This document shows, in pieces, positions 9,121 to 18,696 of a stretch of 64,000 bases of DNA; the stretch's first letter is position 1; every line of letters starts with the position of its first letter. Where the stretch lies: the NCBI GenBank assembly GCA_019218415.1, contig JAHUUL010000005.1, positions 1 through 64,000 on the forward strand, read 5' to 3'. The notes under the pieces are model-generated. The model made no database searches and was not told where the DNA came from. It saw only the letters and a program-made list of their open reading frames with translations. This stretch comes from Dermabacteraceae bacterium TAE3-ERU27. Its GTDB lineage: Bacteria > Actinomycetota > Actinomycetes > Actinomycetales > Dermabacteraceae. The position numbers were made by a program, and so were the translations under genes.

Positions 9121-12100
9121 CTAGGTGAGAGTTTCCAGCGCGGTACGGCACCATTCGAGAAGCTGTTTGTCCCGCAGCTCGGTGCCGCCAATCTTCTTAG
9201 TCACCGGCCTGGGCAAAAGCACCTGCCTGGTAGCCGGTTTCAGGATCGCGCCCGGGTAGAGGCGCTTCACCCGCATCACCACGGAATCGGACGGTTCCAG
9301 GTGCGCGAAGCGAATCATCTTGCCGACCGCCTGTACCTCGTCCACTCCGTGTTCGCGGCAATCAACCCGGAAACGCGCCACATCCAGCAGCACCTCCACC
9401 GGTTCGGGCAGCGGGCCGTAGCGATCGATCAGCTCCGTGCGTTCCTCGGCAATCTGCTCGGGCGTATCCGCCTGCGAGAGCTTGCCGTAAGCCTCCAAGC
9501 GCAAGCGCTCCGAGGGCACGTAATCGTGCGGCAGGTGAGCATCCAGGGGCAGTTCCACCCTGACCTCGCCTCGCTCCGGGGCGCGCTCGCCCCGATAGTC
9601 GGCCACGGCCTCGCCCACCATGCGCACGTACAGGTCGAAGCCGACGCCCGCGATGTGTCCCGACTGTTGGCCGCCGAGCAGGTTACCCGCGCCGCGAATC
9701 TCCAGGTCCTTCATGGCAACCTGCATGCCCGCCCCCAGGTCGGTGTGCGCGGCCAGGGTGCTGAGACGTTCGTGCGCCGTTTCCGTGAGCGGCTTGGTCG
9801 GCGAATACAGGAAGTAGGCGTAGGCGCGTTCCCGGCCGCGCCCGACTCGGCCACGCAACTGGTGCAGCTGAGACAGGCCAAACCGATCCGCCCTATCCAC
9901 GATGAGCGTGTTCGCGTTCGCGATGTCCAGACCGGTTTCAACGATGGTGGTGCAGACCAGGACGTCGAAACGCTTTTCCCAGAAGTCCACGATGACGCGC
10001 TCCAGCTGGTGCTCGTTCATCTGGCCGTGCGCTACCTCGATCCTGGCGTCAGGCACCAGTTCGCGCAGCTTCGCGGCCACCCGGTCGATGTCCTCAACCC
10101 GGTTATGGACGTAGAAAACCTGCCCCTCACGCAGCAGTTCGCGGCGTATCGCCGCGCCGATCTGCTTTTCTTCCCAGGCACCGACGTAGGTCAGTACCGG
10201 GTGGCGTTCCTCCGGCGGGGTGGCCAGGGTGGACATCTCCCTGATTCCGGTCACGGCCATTTCGAGGGTGCGCGGGATCGGCGTGGCGCTCATGGAGAGC
10301 ACGTCTACGTCGGTGCGCATCGCCTTCAGCGTTTCTTTGTGTTCCACGCCGAAACGCTGTTCCTCATCGATCACCACCAGGCCCAGATTCTTGAACCTGA
10401 CCTGCCCCGTAATGAGGCGATGGGTGCCAATCACCACGTCAATTTTGCCCTGCGCCAGTTCCTCGACGATTTCGGCGGACTCTTTGGGGGTCTGGAAGCG
10501 CGACAGCGCCCGTACCTTGACGGGGAAACCGGCGTAGCGCTCAGTAAAGGTTTCCAGATGCTGCTGCGCCAGCAGGGTGGTCGGGCAGAGAACCGCCACC
10601 TGCTTGCCGTCCTGCACCGCCTTGAAGGCAGCCCGCACGGCGATCTCGGTCTTTCCGTAGCCGACGTCGCCGCAAACCAGGCGGTCCATCGGTACCGGCT
10701 TTTCCATGTCGCGCTTGACCTCATCGATGGTGGAAAGCTGATCCGGGGTTTCCACGTAAGCGAAGGCATCTTCCAGCTCACGCTGCCAGGGGGTGTCGGG
10801 AGAAAAAGCGTATCCGGGAGCAGACTGGCGTGCGGAATACAGGCGCACCAGTTCCCCCGCTATTTCCTTGACCGCGCGCCGCGCCTTGGCCTTGGTTTTC
10901 GCCCAATCGGAGCCGCCCATCTTGCTGAGGGTCGGTTCCTCCCCGCCCACGTACTTACTGATCTGGTCAAGCTGATCGCTAGGTACGTAAAGCCTGTCCC
11001 CCGGCTGGCCGCGTTTGCTGGAGGCGTATTCCAACACCAGGTATTCGCGCATGGCGGCTTTCGCGCCGGAACCGATGCTGCGGCTGGTCATCTCCACGAA
11101 ACGGCCGACGCCGTGGTGATCGTGCACCACGAAATCGCCGGGGCGTAGCTGCAGCGGATCCACCACGGCCCGCCGCCGCGCGGGGATGCGCGCGTCCTGC
11201 GCCCTGTAAGCGCCGCTCTTGCCCGTGACGTCCTTCTCCGAAACAAGCATGGTCCGGCATTTCTCCGCCAGGAAACCCGCCCCGACGGGGCCGGTCGTGA
11301 CCACCACTTCGCCGCTGTCTATCCCGTGCGGATAGTCGGCCAGGAAATCCTTGCTGAAGCGGGCAGGCAGACCCGCCGCGGCAAGTTCCTGCGCGATATG
11401 CCTGCCGCGCCCGGCACCGACGGTAACGATGACGCTCCGCCAGCCCTCGCTGCGTCGGCGTGCAATATCCACCGCCGCCAGGCGCACATCGCCCTCGTAA
11501 CCGGGATGCGCCGAGATCGCGAGGCTGAGCACGTCGTTTTCTTCATCGTCGGCCATGCCGAACGGCTGCAAGCGCAGCAGTCGCGGGGTGCGGGCCAGAA
11601 TGTCAGCGCGCACGCCCTCATACTCGAGGAAGCTCGCAGCGTGCACATCCAGGGGGATGTTGCCTCCTGCCGCCGCACTGGACCAGGCGGCCCCGAGGAA
11701 TTCGTCCGTGGTAGCCACCAAATCGGCGGCCCGGGCACGCACCCGTTCCGGTTCCAGCACCGCGAAACGGGCACCGCGCGGTAGCACGTCGAGCAACGAT
11801 TCCATGCCATCGACCAAGACCGGGCTGAGCGACTCCATGCCCTCCACGGCGACGCCCTGCGAGATCTTTGCCAGCATTTCGCGCGCGCCGGGCAGCTCGC
11901 TCATAAGCGCGGCTGCCCGCGCCTTTACCTCGTCGGTCAGGAGCAGCTCGCGGCAGGGCGGGGCGTAGAGGCCGTGCGGGGCTTCCTCCAGGGAACGCTG
12001 ATCGGCAAGGTAGAAGAAACGTACCTCGTCTACCTCGTCCCCGAAGAATTCCAGGCGCAGCGGATGTGCTTCGATCGGCGGAAAAACGTCCAGGATACCG

Positions 12101-12642
12101 CCGCGCACGGCGTATTCGCCGCGCCGCTCTACCATGTCTACCCTGGTGTACGCGGCCGCCTGCAATTGATCGACGAGCGCCTCCAGCGCTATCTGCTCAC
12201 CGCGTTTGGCGGTCACCGGAATCAGCTCCCCCAGCCCCTTGACCATCGGCTGCAAAAGCGAACGCACGGGCAACACCAGCACCCGCACGGCTCCCGCCTC
12301 GCGCGGATGGGCCAGCCTGCGCAGGGTAGCTATGCGGCGGGCAATGGTGTCCGAACGGGGCGAAAGCCTTTCGTGCGGCAGGGTTTCCCAAGCAGGCAGC
12401 TCCGCCACGCTTTCCGGGTCTAGCAGACAGCGCAGCAGCGCGGCTGTTTCTTCCGCCGCCCTGGTGGTAGAGGTGATGACGACCAACGGATCGCTGCCGT
12501 CACCCCGGGTTTGGCCGGCTTCGTCGGCAAGCAAAAAGGGATAGCTACCGGGGGGAGCCGTGACGCTAATCAGCGGCCCCTCCGCCTCGCGCACCCTGGT
12601 AAAAGCCGGGGCAAGCTCCTCCAGCAGCGGCTTTAGGCTCAC
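9121..12642 (-). CDS. mfd: Transcription-repair coupling factor
   Basis: ATP-dependent translocase that removes RNA polymerase stalled at lesions and recruits UvrA. The 1173-aa protein has the N-terminal UvrB-like region (TLPHERLSPRSDT, then RRGEYAVRGGILDVFPP), the polymerase-interacting CarD-like domain (PGDFVVHDHHGVGRF), and the RecG-like motor: Walker A GDVGYGKTEIAVRAAFKAV, the DEEQ box VIDEEQRFGVEHKE, SATPIPRTLEMA and QLRGRVGRG. A C-terminal TRCF domain follows. The start is GTG at 12642, overlapping the pth stop by 4 nt (GTGA), so the two are translationally coupled. Length is normal. Confidence 0.97.
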   Translation of the reverse strand: MSLKPLLEELAPAFTRVREAEGPLISVTAPPGSYPFLLADEAGQTRGDGSDPLVVITSTTRAAEETAALLRCLLDPESVAELPAWETLPHERLSPRSDTIARRIATLRRLAHPREAGAVRVLVLPVRSLLQPMVKGLGELIPVTAKRGEQIALEALVDQLQAAAYTRVDMVERRGEYAVRGGILDVFPPIEAHPLRLEFFGDEVDEVRFFYLADQRSLEEAPHGLYAPPCRELLLTDEVKARAAALMSELPGAREMLAKISQGVAVEGMESLSPVLVDGMESLLDVLPRGARFAVLEPERVRARAADLVATTDEFLGAAWSSAAAGGNIPLDVHAASFLEYEGVRADILARTPRLLRLQPFGMADDEENDVLSLAISAHPGYEGDVRLAAVDIARRRSEGWRSVIVTVGAGRGRHIAQELAAAGLPARFSKDFLADYPHGIDSGEVVVTTGPVGAGFLAEKCRTMLVSEKDVTGKSGAYRAQDARIPARRRAVVDPLQLRPGDFVVHDHHGVGRFVEMTSRSIGSGAKAAMREYLVLEYASSKRGQPGDRLYVPSDQLDQISKYVGGEEPTLSKMGGSDWAKTKAKARRAVKEIAGELVRLYSARQSAPGYAFSPDTPWQRELEDAFAYVETPDQLSTIDEVKRDMEKPVPMDRLVCGDVGYGKTEIAVRAAFKAVQDGKQVAVLCPTTLLAQQHLETFTERYAGFPVKVRALSRFQTPKESAEIVEELAQGKIDVVIGTHRLITGQVRFKNLGLVVIDEEQRFGVEHKETLKAMRTDVDVLSMSATPIPRTLEMAVTGIREMSTLATPPEERHPVLTYVGAWEEKQIGAAIRRELLREGQVFYVHNRVEDIDRVAAKLRELVPDARIEVAHGQMNEHQLERVIVDFWEKRFDVLVCTTIVETGLDIANANTLIVDRADRFGLSQLHQLRGRVGRGRERAYAYFLYSPTKPLTETAHERLSTLAAHTDLGAGMQVAMKDLEIRGAGNLLGGQQSGHIAGVGFDLYVRMVGEAVADYRGERAPERGEVRVELPLDAHLPHDYVPSERLRLEAYGKLSQADTPEQIAEERTELIDRYGPLPEPVEVLLDVARFRVDCREHGVDEVQAVGKMIRFAHLEPSDSVVMRVKRLYPGAILKPATRQVLLPRPVTKKIGGTELRDKQLLEWCRTALETLT

Positions 12643-13235
12643 TTGCGGGCCGCCTTAGCGTGCACTTCCTGCTGCGCCTGCGTTAGGCCGTTAAGCACCA
12701 GTTTCAGGGTGGCCTGCGCGGTATCGTCGATCAGCAGCGGCAGGGTCTGCCTTTCCTCGGCGGTGAACGGGGCGAGGACGTGGTCCGACACCTCCATCCG
12801 GCCCGCGGGCCGGCCGACGCCAGCCCGGACCCGCAGGTAGTCTTTCGTGCCGAGGCAGCGGCTGATGTCTTTCAGCCCGTTATGGCCGCCCTCGCCACCG
12901 CCGCGCTTCAGCCGTACCGTGTCGAAGGGGAGGTCGATATCGTCGTGCACCACCACCAGCTCCTCCGCGCCGTAGAAGGCTTTTAGCTTCTGGACGGGGG
13001 TGCCGGAAACGTTCATGTATGTGGTTGGCTTCGCAAAAACCACGCGCACGGAATCGGCCCCGTATCCGCCGAGCCGCCCCTCGATCACGTCGGCCTGCGC
13101 CTTCCCGGAAGCCTTGAAGGAAGCACCGATCTCCTCCGCCAGGGCGTCCAGCACCATGTGGCCTATGTTGTGACGGGTGGCCGCGTAACGGGGGCCGGGG
13201 TTACCCAGGCCGACAATCAGAATGGGGGCGGACAC
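12639..13235 (-). CDS. pth: Peptidyl-tRNA hydrolase
   Basis: Releases tRNA from peptidyl-tRNA dropped by the ribosome. The 198-aa protein opens with ILIVGLGNPGPRYAATRHNIG, which contains the family Asn and the catalytic His. KPTTYMNVSG, VVHDDIDLP (catalytic Asp) and GGGEGGHNGLKDI follow. I chose the GTG at 13235, with AAAGGA 6 nt upstream; the open frame extends further to 13430 but only into the rplY terminator. It is coupled to mfd by a 4-nt overlap. Confidence 0.95.
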   Translation of the reverse strand: MSAPILIVGLGNPGPRYAATRHNIGHMVLDALAEEIGASFKASGKAQADVIEGRLGGYGADSVRVVFAKPTTYMNVSGTPVQKLKAFYGAEELVVVHDDIDLPFDTVRLKRGGGEGGHNGLKDISRCLGTKDYLRVRAGVGRPAGRMEVSDHVLAPFTAEERQTLPLLIDDTAQATLKLVLNGLTQAQQEVHAKAARK

Positions 13236-13263
13236 GCCGGGTTCCTTTCCATGCAACTTCAGA

Positions 13264-13311
13264 CAAAAACACCGTACCGGGAGACGCGAAAAAACGCGGC
13301 CCCCGGCACGG
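13264..13311 (-). terminator. Terminator after rplY
   Basis: On the minus strand CCGTGCCGGG pairs with CCCGGTACGG (13302-13311 with 13272-13281, one G-T pair). The inner part can also pair, and TGTTTTTG follows. It lies between rplY and pth. Confidence 0.7.
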
Positions 13312-13338
13312 CTCAAAAAGCTTGGCTTAGCGCCAGGA

Positions 13339-13941
13339 TCACTCCTCTTCGGAGGACTCCTCAGCAGCTTCGCCCTCTGCCTCTGCGCCCTCTTCCGGCT
13401 CTTCCTCACGCGGCTCGGTGACGGAAACAACCAGCAGCTCGGGATCGCTCACCATCTCGGTGCCGTTCTCGAGCGGGAGATCGCCAGCCAGCAGCTGGTA
13501 GCCGATTTCCTTGCCCTCGACGTCGATCTCGATGCCCTCGGGCAGGTGGATCGCCTCGGCGGAAACGGTGACCAGCTGGGTCTCGACGACAGCAACACCG
13601 GGGGAAACCGGCTCGCCAACGATGGTGACGGGGATTTCGACCTCGACCTTTTCGCCGCGCTTAACGGCGATCAGGTCAATGTGGGCCAGGTTGCGCTTGA
13701 GCGGGTGACGCTGAATGTCCTTGAGCAGGGCAACGTGCTTTTCGCCGCTGGGCAGCTCCAGCTCAACCAGAGCGTTAGCGTTACGGGCGATCAGCGCGGT
13801 CTGGTGACCGGGCAGCACGAGGTGCAGCGGGTCCATGCCGTGACCGTAGAGAACCGCGGGGATCTTACCCTCAACGCGCAGACGGCGCGAGGCACCCTTA
13901 CCGAACTCGGTACGCTCTTCGACCTTAAGATTTTCAGCCAT
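13339..13941 (-). CDS. rplY: 50S ribosomal protein L25 (Ctc/TL5 type)
   Basis: Binds 5S rRNA in the large subunit. The 200-aa protein is the long form: an L25 domain (MAENLKVEERTEFGKGASRRLR, then IPAVLYGHGMDPLHLVLPG) plus a C-terminal beta domain (HIDLIAVKRGEKVEVEIPV) and an acidic tail of mostly Glu. The ATG at 13941 has AAGGAG 7 nt upstream. An open frame extends to 14031 without a plausible signal. A terminator separates it from pth. Confidence 0.95.
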   Translation of the reverse strand: MAENLKVEERTEFGKGASRRLRVEGKIPAVLYGHGMDPLHLVLPGHQTALIARNANALVELELPSGEKHVALLKDIQRHPLKRNLAHIDLIAVKRGEKVEVEIPVTIVGEPVSPGVAVVETQLVTVSAEAIHLPEGIEIDVEGKEIGYQLLAGDLPLENGTEMVSDPELLVVSVTEPREEEPEEGAEAEGEAAEESSEEE

Positions 13942-14088
13942 TTCGGCTCCTTCCAACAACGGATGAAGGCGAGGCGGGTAGCGCACCGATAAACGAGTAC
14001 CAAGTACGAACGCCGCGTCGATGACGGACAAGGCACAAAACGCCTCTCCCTCGCCGGGGCAACCCTTTAATGATAGCGACAGGGAGTA

Positions 14089-14118
14089 TCACCCGCTACC
14101 GGTTACGGCGGCGGGTGA
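14089..14118 (-). terminator. Weak hairpin between gadB and rplY
   Basis: TCACCCGC and GCGGGTGA form an 8-bp stem with a 14-nt loop, 22 bp past the gadB stop. No T-tract follows. It may end or stabilise the gadB transcript. Confidence 0.3.
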
Positions 14119-14139
14119 CACACGCGACTGTGCGGACGC

Positions 14140-15540
14140 TCAGTGGGCGAAACTGCCGCGGTTCGCCACCTTGGGCATCGGGGACTCAAGCGCGTCCAGG
14201 TAGGCGACCTCCGCACGCAGGTCGGCAAGGAACTTCTCGGCCAGGTCGCGGCTGAAGCCATTACGCACCACCACACGCTGCACCGTCAGGTCGGAGATGT
14301 CATCGGGCATGGGATAGGCGGGTACCAGCCAAACCTTCATACGCAAACGCTCGGACAGGTGGTGCAGGTTCCACTTGTCGGTATGCCCCGCCCTTAGGCT
14401 CCAGGCGAATACCGGGATGTCGCTGCCGTCGTTCCACAGCTCAAACTGGGGCATCTGCGCGATCTGTCCCGACAGGAAAAGCGCGACGTCCTGGGAGGCC
14501 TGCTGCACACGCCGGTAGCCCTCGAAACCGAGACGCAGGAACAGGTAGTACTGCAAGAGCACCTGCGAGCCGGGGCGCGAGAAGTTCAGGGCGAAAGTGG
14601 GCATCTCTCCGCCCAGGTAACTGACCTTGAAGATTAGATCCTCGGGCAGCACGTCGGTATCGCGCCAGACGACCCAGCCGAGCCCCGGATAAACCAGGCC
14701 GTACTTGTGGGCCGAGGTGCTGATCGAGGCGACACGCGCAATCTTGAAGTCCCATTCCAGATCCGGCTGGATGAAGGGGGCGATCATGCCACCGGACGCG
14801 CCATCAACGTGGATGGGGATATCGAGTCCCCGCTTCTCCTGGATCTCGTCGAGCACGGCGGCGATCTGCTTCACCGGCTCGTACATGCCCGTGTAGGTGA
14901 CGCCCATGATGGCTACTACGCCGATCGTGTTTTCGTCCACGTAAGAATCGAGATCGTGGCCGTCGAGCACCTTATGCTCACGAGAAATCGGCACGTAACG
15001 CGGCTCTACATCGAAATAGTTGCAGAACTTCTCCCAGCACACCTGCACCGCGCTGGAGAGCACCAGGTTGGGCTTTTCGGTGCTCAGGCCGGCCGCGCGG
15101 CGGGCGTGTTGCCAGCGACGCTTCAACGCCAGGCCACCCAACATGCAAGCTTCGGAGGAGCCGATGGTGGAGCAGCCTATCGCCCGCTCCGGATCGGGGG
15201 CATGCCAGAGGTCGGCCAAAATACGCCAGCAGCGCTCCTCCACGGCGGCGGTCTGCGGGTATTCGTCCTTGTCGATCATGTTCTTGTCCGCAGCCTCGAC
15301 ATACAGCTTGCGGGCCTCATCGTCCATCCAGGTGCTGACGAAGGTGGCCAGGTTCAGGCGGGCGTTGCCGTCCAGCATGGCCTCATCGTGCACCACCTGG
15401 TAGGCGGTCTCGGGCAGGCTTTCCCCGGCGGGGAGAGAGAAACGAGGTAGTTCCCCCGCTTCCTCTGGCCGGGCGAACAGGGGGTTGATAGAGAGACTAT
15501 CGTTCATTTCTTTCTCGCTACGCGCGGGGAAAGCCGCCAT
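14140..15540 (-). CDS. gadB: Glutamate decarboxylase
   Basis: PLP enzyme turning glutamate into GABA and CO2 while consuming a proton, usually for acid resistance. The 466-aa protein shows NLATFVSTWMDDEA (GadA/B family), HVDGASGGMIAPF with the PLP-ring Asp, and the Schiff-base Lys in STSAHKYGLVYPGLGWVVW. The start at 15540 has AAAGGAG 6 nt upstream and is preferred over the internal MNDSLS at 15507. It lies 21 bp downstream of prs, inside the otherwise conserved glmU-prs-rplY-pth block. No glutamate/GABA antiporter gene is beside it. Confidence 0.94.
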   Translation of the reverse strand: MAAFPARSEKEMNDSLSINPLFARPEEAGELPRFSLPAGESLPETAYQVVHDEAMLDGNARLNLATFVSTWMDDEARKLYVEAADKNMIDKDEYPQTAAVEERCWRILADLWHAPDPERAIGCSTIGSSEACMLGGLALKRRWQHARRAAGLSTEKPNLVLSSAVQVCWEKFCNYFDVEPRYVPISREHKVLDGHDLDSYVDENTIGVVAIMGVTYTGMYEPVKQIAAVLDEIQEKRGLDIPIHVDGASGGMIAPFIQPDLEWDFKIARVASISTSAHKYGLVYPGLGWVVWRDTDVLPEDLIFKVSYLGGEMPTFALNFSRPGSQVLLQYYLFLRLGFEGYRRVQQASQDVALFLSGQIAQMPQFELWNDGSDIPVFAWSLRAGHTDKWNLHHLSERLRMKVWLVPAYPMPDDISDLTVQRVVVRNGFSRDLAEKFLADLRAEVAYLDALESPMPKVANRGSFAH

Positions 15541-15561
15541 TTGAGACTCCTTTATATGTGC

Positions 15562-16542
15562 CTACACTTCACCCTCGAAGAGGCTGGTTACGCTACCGTC
15601 GTCGAATACCGCACGGATAGCCCGCGCGATGAGCGGCGCGATAGAAATTTGTGTCAGTTTATCGAACTGCTTCTCCGGCGGAATAGGCAGGGTGTTGGTG
15701 CAGATAACCTCGGAGATCGGCGCCTGCACCAGACGGGAAACCGCCGGGCCGGAAAGGATCGGGTGGGTGGTGGCCACGACAACGTCGGTCGCGCCCTGTT
15801 CCATCAGCGCTTCCGCCGCCTGGCAAATGGTGCCGGCGGTATCGATCATGTCGTCCACCAGGATGCAGCGCTTACCGCTGACATCGCCGATAACGCGCTT
15901 AGCGACGGTCGAGTTCGGGCGGGTCGTGTCGCGCGACTTGTGCACGAACGCGAGCCCGACGCCGCCGAGGCGCTTGGCCCACAGCTCCGCAACGCGGATG
16001 CGGCCCGCGTCCGGGGACACCACCACGATGTCGTCCTTGCCGTACTTGCGCTCCACGTATTCGGCCAGTACGGGCAGTGCCATCAGGTGATCCACCGGGC
16101 GATCGAAGTAGCCCTGCACCTGCGGCGCGTGCAGATCCACGCTCATCACACGATCCGCGCCTGCGGTCTGGAAAAGGTCAGCTACCAGGCGTGCCGAAAT
16201 CGGCTCGCGGCCGCGGTGCTTTTTATCCTGGCGGGCGTAGGGGAAGCAGGGGGCGATGGCGGTGATCCGCTTGGCCGACGCACGCTTGAGCGCGTCGATC
16301 ATGATCAGGTTCTCCATCAGCCAGTTGTTTAGAGGGGCCGGGTGAGACTGCAGCACGAAAGCGTCGGTGCCGCGCACGGACTCACCGTAGCGCACGTAGA
16401 TCTCGCCGTTGGCGAAGTCCCACGCATCAACCGGTAGAACTTCCACCCCCAGTTCCTCGGCTACTTCCTGGGCCAGCACCGGATGCGCCCGGCCCGATAC
16501 GAGAACCAGGCGCTTTTCGCCGGTTGCGCTAATACCTGTCAT
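15562..16542 (-). CDS. prs: Ribose-phosphate pyrophosphokinase
   Basis: Makes PRPP from ribose-5-phosphate and ATP for purine, pyrimidine, histidine and tryptophan synthesis. The 326-aa protein carries PYARQDKKHRGREPISARL (ATP loop), DLHAPQVQGYF (divalent metal site), VVVSPDAGRIRVAELWAKRL and the PRPP-binding loop CILVDDMIDTAGT. It starts 3 bp after the glmU stop, so the pair is an operon as in other actinobacteria. Confidence 0.96.
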   Translation of the reverse strand: MTGISATGEKRLVLVSGRAHPVLAQEVAEELGVEVLPVDAWDFANGEIYVRYGESVRGTDAFVLQSHPAPLNNWLMENLIMIDALKRASAKRITAIAPCFPYARQDKKHRGREPISARLVADLFQTAGADRVMSVDLHAPQVQGYFDRPVDHLMALPVLAEYVERKYGKDDIVVVSPDAGRIRVAELWAKRLGGVGLAFVHKSRDTTRPNSTVAKRVIGDVSGKRCILVDDMIDTAGTICQAAEALMEQGATDVVVATTHPILSGPAVSRLVQAPISEVICTNTLPIPPEKQFDKLTQISIAPLIARAIRAVFDDGSVTSLFEGEV

Positions 16543-16545
16543 GAC

Positions 16546-17997
16546 TTATTTCCCCTCGCCGTTTTCCCGACTCTCGGCTGCTGCCTTGGCTGACGCGGTA
16601 CCCGCCCTACGCGCCTCGGTCCAGCCCTCGATATTTCGTTGCCGTACCTCGTTGATGCCCAGGGCACCAGCGGGAACTTCCTCTCGCACCAGCGTTCCCG
16701 CGCCGGTTGCGCAGCCGTCTCCCAGGGTGACGGGCGCTACCAGCACGTTGTCGCTACCGACGCGCACGTGCTTGCCGATCTTGGTGCGATGCTTATTGAC
16801 CCCGTCGTAGTTAGCGACGATGGTGGCGGCGCCGATGTTGGTGCCCTCGCCTACCTCGGCGTCGCCTACGTAACTGAGGTGGGGAACCTTCGCGCCATCA
16901 CCAATGACGGCGTTCTTGGTTTCGCAGAAACCACCGATCTTGCCCTTGCGGCCCAGCACGGTACCGGGGCGCAGATAGGTGAACGGGCCGACGGTGGCTT
17001 CGGGACCGATCTCCGCCTGCACGCCGTGCACGCGGGTCACGGTGGCACCGTCGCCCACCTTCACGTCGGTCAGGGTGGAGTCAGGGCCGATTTCGCAGCC
17101 GGAGCCGATCTCGCAAGCGCCGTTTAGCTGAATTCCGGGCAGCAGGACGGTATCGCGACCAATGGTGACGTCGCTTCCGATCCAGGTGGTGGCGGGATCG
17201 ACCACGCTCACGCCCTCGCGCATGTGCTTTTCCACGATGCGGCGGTTCATCTCGCGGCCCAGGGTGGCAAGCTGCACCTTGTCGTTCACGCCCTCGACGA
17301 GCAGGGCGTCAGCGATCGGCAGGGCGCCGACCTTGCCGCCGGCTTCGCGGGCAATCGCCAGCACGTCGGTCAGGTACATCTCGCCCTGCGCGTTATCGGT
17401 GCCGACGCGGCCGAGGGCATCTCGCAGCACTCGCAGGTCAAAAGCATAAATCCCCGAGTTCACCTCGTTGATAGCAAGCTGCTCGGGGGTTGCGTCCTTG
17501 TGTTCCACGATACCGGTGACGGCGTCACCGTCACGCAGGATACGACCGTAACCGGTAGCGTCATCGAGCAGAGCGGTGAGCACCGTGACGGCGTTGCCCG
17601 CCTCTTCGTGCGCAGAAACGAGACCGTTCAGGGTCTCGCCGTCCAGCAGCGGCACATCGCCGTAGGTAACGAGGACGGTGCCATCCTCGGCCTTCACCTC
17701 TTCCAGGCCGCACTGCACGGCGCGACCGGTGCCGGGAATATCGTCCTGGTCCGCGATCAGCGCGTCAGCGGCGACGTCGGCCAGATGGGAAACGACCTGT
17801 TCCCGTTCGTGCCGTACCACCACCACGAGGTCGGACGGATTCACGGCCCGCGCCGCCTCAATCGCGTGATGCACCAAAGCACGCCCACACATCGGGTGTA
17901 GCACTTTGGGGAGGGAGGACTTCATTCGGGTACCTGCCCCCGCCGCGAGTACAACTACTCCGGCTAACTGGCTCGAGACGGAACTGGGCTCGCTCAT
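16546..17997 (-). CDS. glmU: Bifunctional GlmU uridyltransferase / acetyltransferase
   Basis: Makes UDP-GlcNAc for peptidoglycan. The 483-aa protein has an N-terminal nucleotidyltransferase (VVLAAGAGTRMKSSLPKVLHP, residues about 15-35, then VLVTYGDVPLL) and a C-terminal left-handed beta-helix acetyltransferase of hexapeptide repeats (from about residue 265), including FTYLRPGTVLG, GGFCETKNAVIG and HLSYVGDAEVGEGTNIGAATI. It ends with a charged tail of the actinobacterial type. It begins just after the tRNA-Gln gene on the same strand and leads the glmU-prs unit. Confidence 0.97.
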   Translation of the reverse strand: MSEPSSVSSQLAGVVVLAAGAGTRMKSSLPKVLHPMCGRALVHHAIEAARAVNPSDLVVVVRHEREQVVSHLADVAADALIADQDDIPGTGRAVQCGLEEVKAEDGTVLVTYGDVPLLDGETLNGLVSAHEEAGNAVTVLTALLDDATGYGRILRDGDAVTGIVEHKDATPEQLAINEVNSGIYAFDLRVLRDALGRVGTDNAQGEMYLTDVLAIAREAGGKVGALPIADALLVEGVNDKVQLATLGREMNRRIVEKHMREGVSVVDPATTWIGSDVTIGRDTVLLPGIQLNGACEIGSGCEIGPDSTLTDVKVGDGATVTRVHGVQAEIGPEATVGPFTYLRPGTVLGRKGKIGGFCETKNAVIGDGAKVPHLSYVGDAEVGEGTNIGAATIVANYDGVNKHRTKIGKHVRVGSDNVLVAPVTLGDGCATGAGTLVREEVPAGALGINEVRQRNIEGWTEARRAGTASAKAAAESRENGEGK

Positions 17998-18037
17998 GCG
18001 CTGCTCCTGCAGATAGACACCCCACTATTCGTGGTCG

Positions 18038-18109
18038 TTCCGCCACCAGGACTCGAACCTAGAACTTCAGAACCAAAATCTGAGGTGTTGCCAATTACAC
18101 CATGGCGGA
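18038..18109 (-). tRNA. tRNA-Gln (anticodon TTG)
   Basis: A 72-nt cloverleaf. The acceptor TCCGCCA pairs with TGGCGGA plus discriminator A. The anticodon stem TCAGA/TCTGA encloses loop TTTTGGT, giving anticodon TTG at positions 34-36. The T-arm contains GGTTCGAGTCC. CCA is not encoded. It lies 40 bp upstream of glmU on the same strand. Confidence 0.97.
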
Positions 18110-18170
18110 TTGTCCGCACCTAGGCCCGGACGCACACAGCATTCTACCCCGACGTGTCAGACTTACGGGC

Positions 18171-18686
18171 ATGAGTAATGAGCCTTGCGCGCAGACCGAC
18201 GAGGTCGATCGCATTATCTCCGCCTGGTACGGGGTGCGCCCCGACATGGACACCGCGCCGCTGGCCGTGGTTTCGCGCCTGACCAGGGTAAATCACCACA
18301 TGGAAGCCCTGCGTAAGCAGGTGTTTAGCGAATCCGGACTGGAGCCGTGGGAGTTCGATGTGCTCTCCACGCTGCGCCGCGCCGGGGAGGCCCACGAGAT
18401 GACGCCGGGCGATCTCACACGCGAAACCCTTGTGACAAGCGGCACAATGACCGTGCGGGTGGCGAAACTGGGAAAGCGCGGCCTGATCGTGCGGCTTCCC
18501 GACCCGGAAGACGGCAGGGGGGCGATCGTGCGATTGCTTCCCGACGGGGTGGACCTGGTGGATAAGGCCATGGAGCGGCTGCTGGAGCGCGAGCAGGAAA
18601 TGCTGCGCGACCTCTCCCCCACGGAGCGCGAAGGCCTCGCCGCGTCCCTGCGCGTCTTGCTGCTGTCCCTCAACGAAGAACGGTAA
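18171..18686 (+). CDS. MarR family transcriptional regulator
   Basis: A 171-aa winged-helix dimer expected to sense small ligands. A dimerisation helix (RLTRVNHHMEALRKQVFSESGL) precedes the winged helix (LEPWEFDVLSTLRRAG, then MTPGDLTRETLVTSGTMTVRVAKLGKRGLIVR) with the wing DPEDGRGAIVRLLPDG and a C-terminal helix. I chose the ATG at 18171 (MSNEPCAQTD); the frame upstream runs through the tRNA-Gln gene. It ends 10 bp before an ABC-F gene on the same strand, so the two may be co-transcribed. The ligand is unknown. Confidence 0.87.
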   Translation: MSNEPCAQTDEVDRIISAWYGVRPDMDTAPLAVVSRLTRVNHHMEALRKQVFSESGLEPWEFDVLSTLRRAGEAHEMTPGDLTRETLVTSGTMTVRVAKLGKRGLIVRLPDPEDGRGAIVRLLPDGVDLVDKAMERLLEREQEMLRDLSPTEREGLAASLRVLLLSLNEER

Positions 18687-18696
18687 AAGGAGAAAA

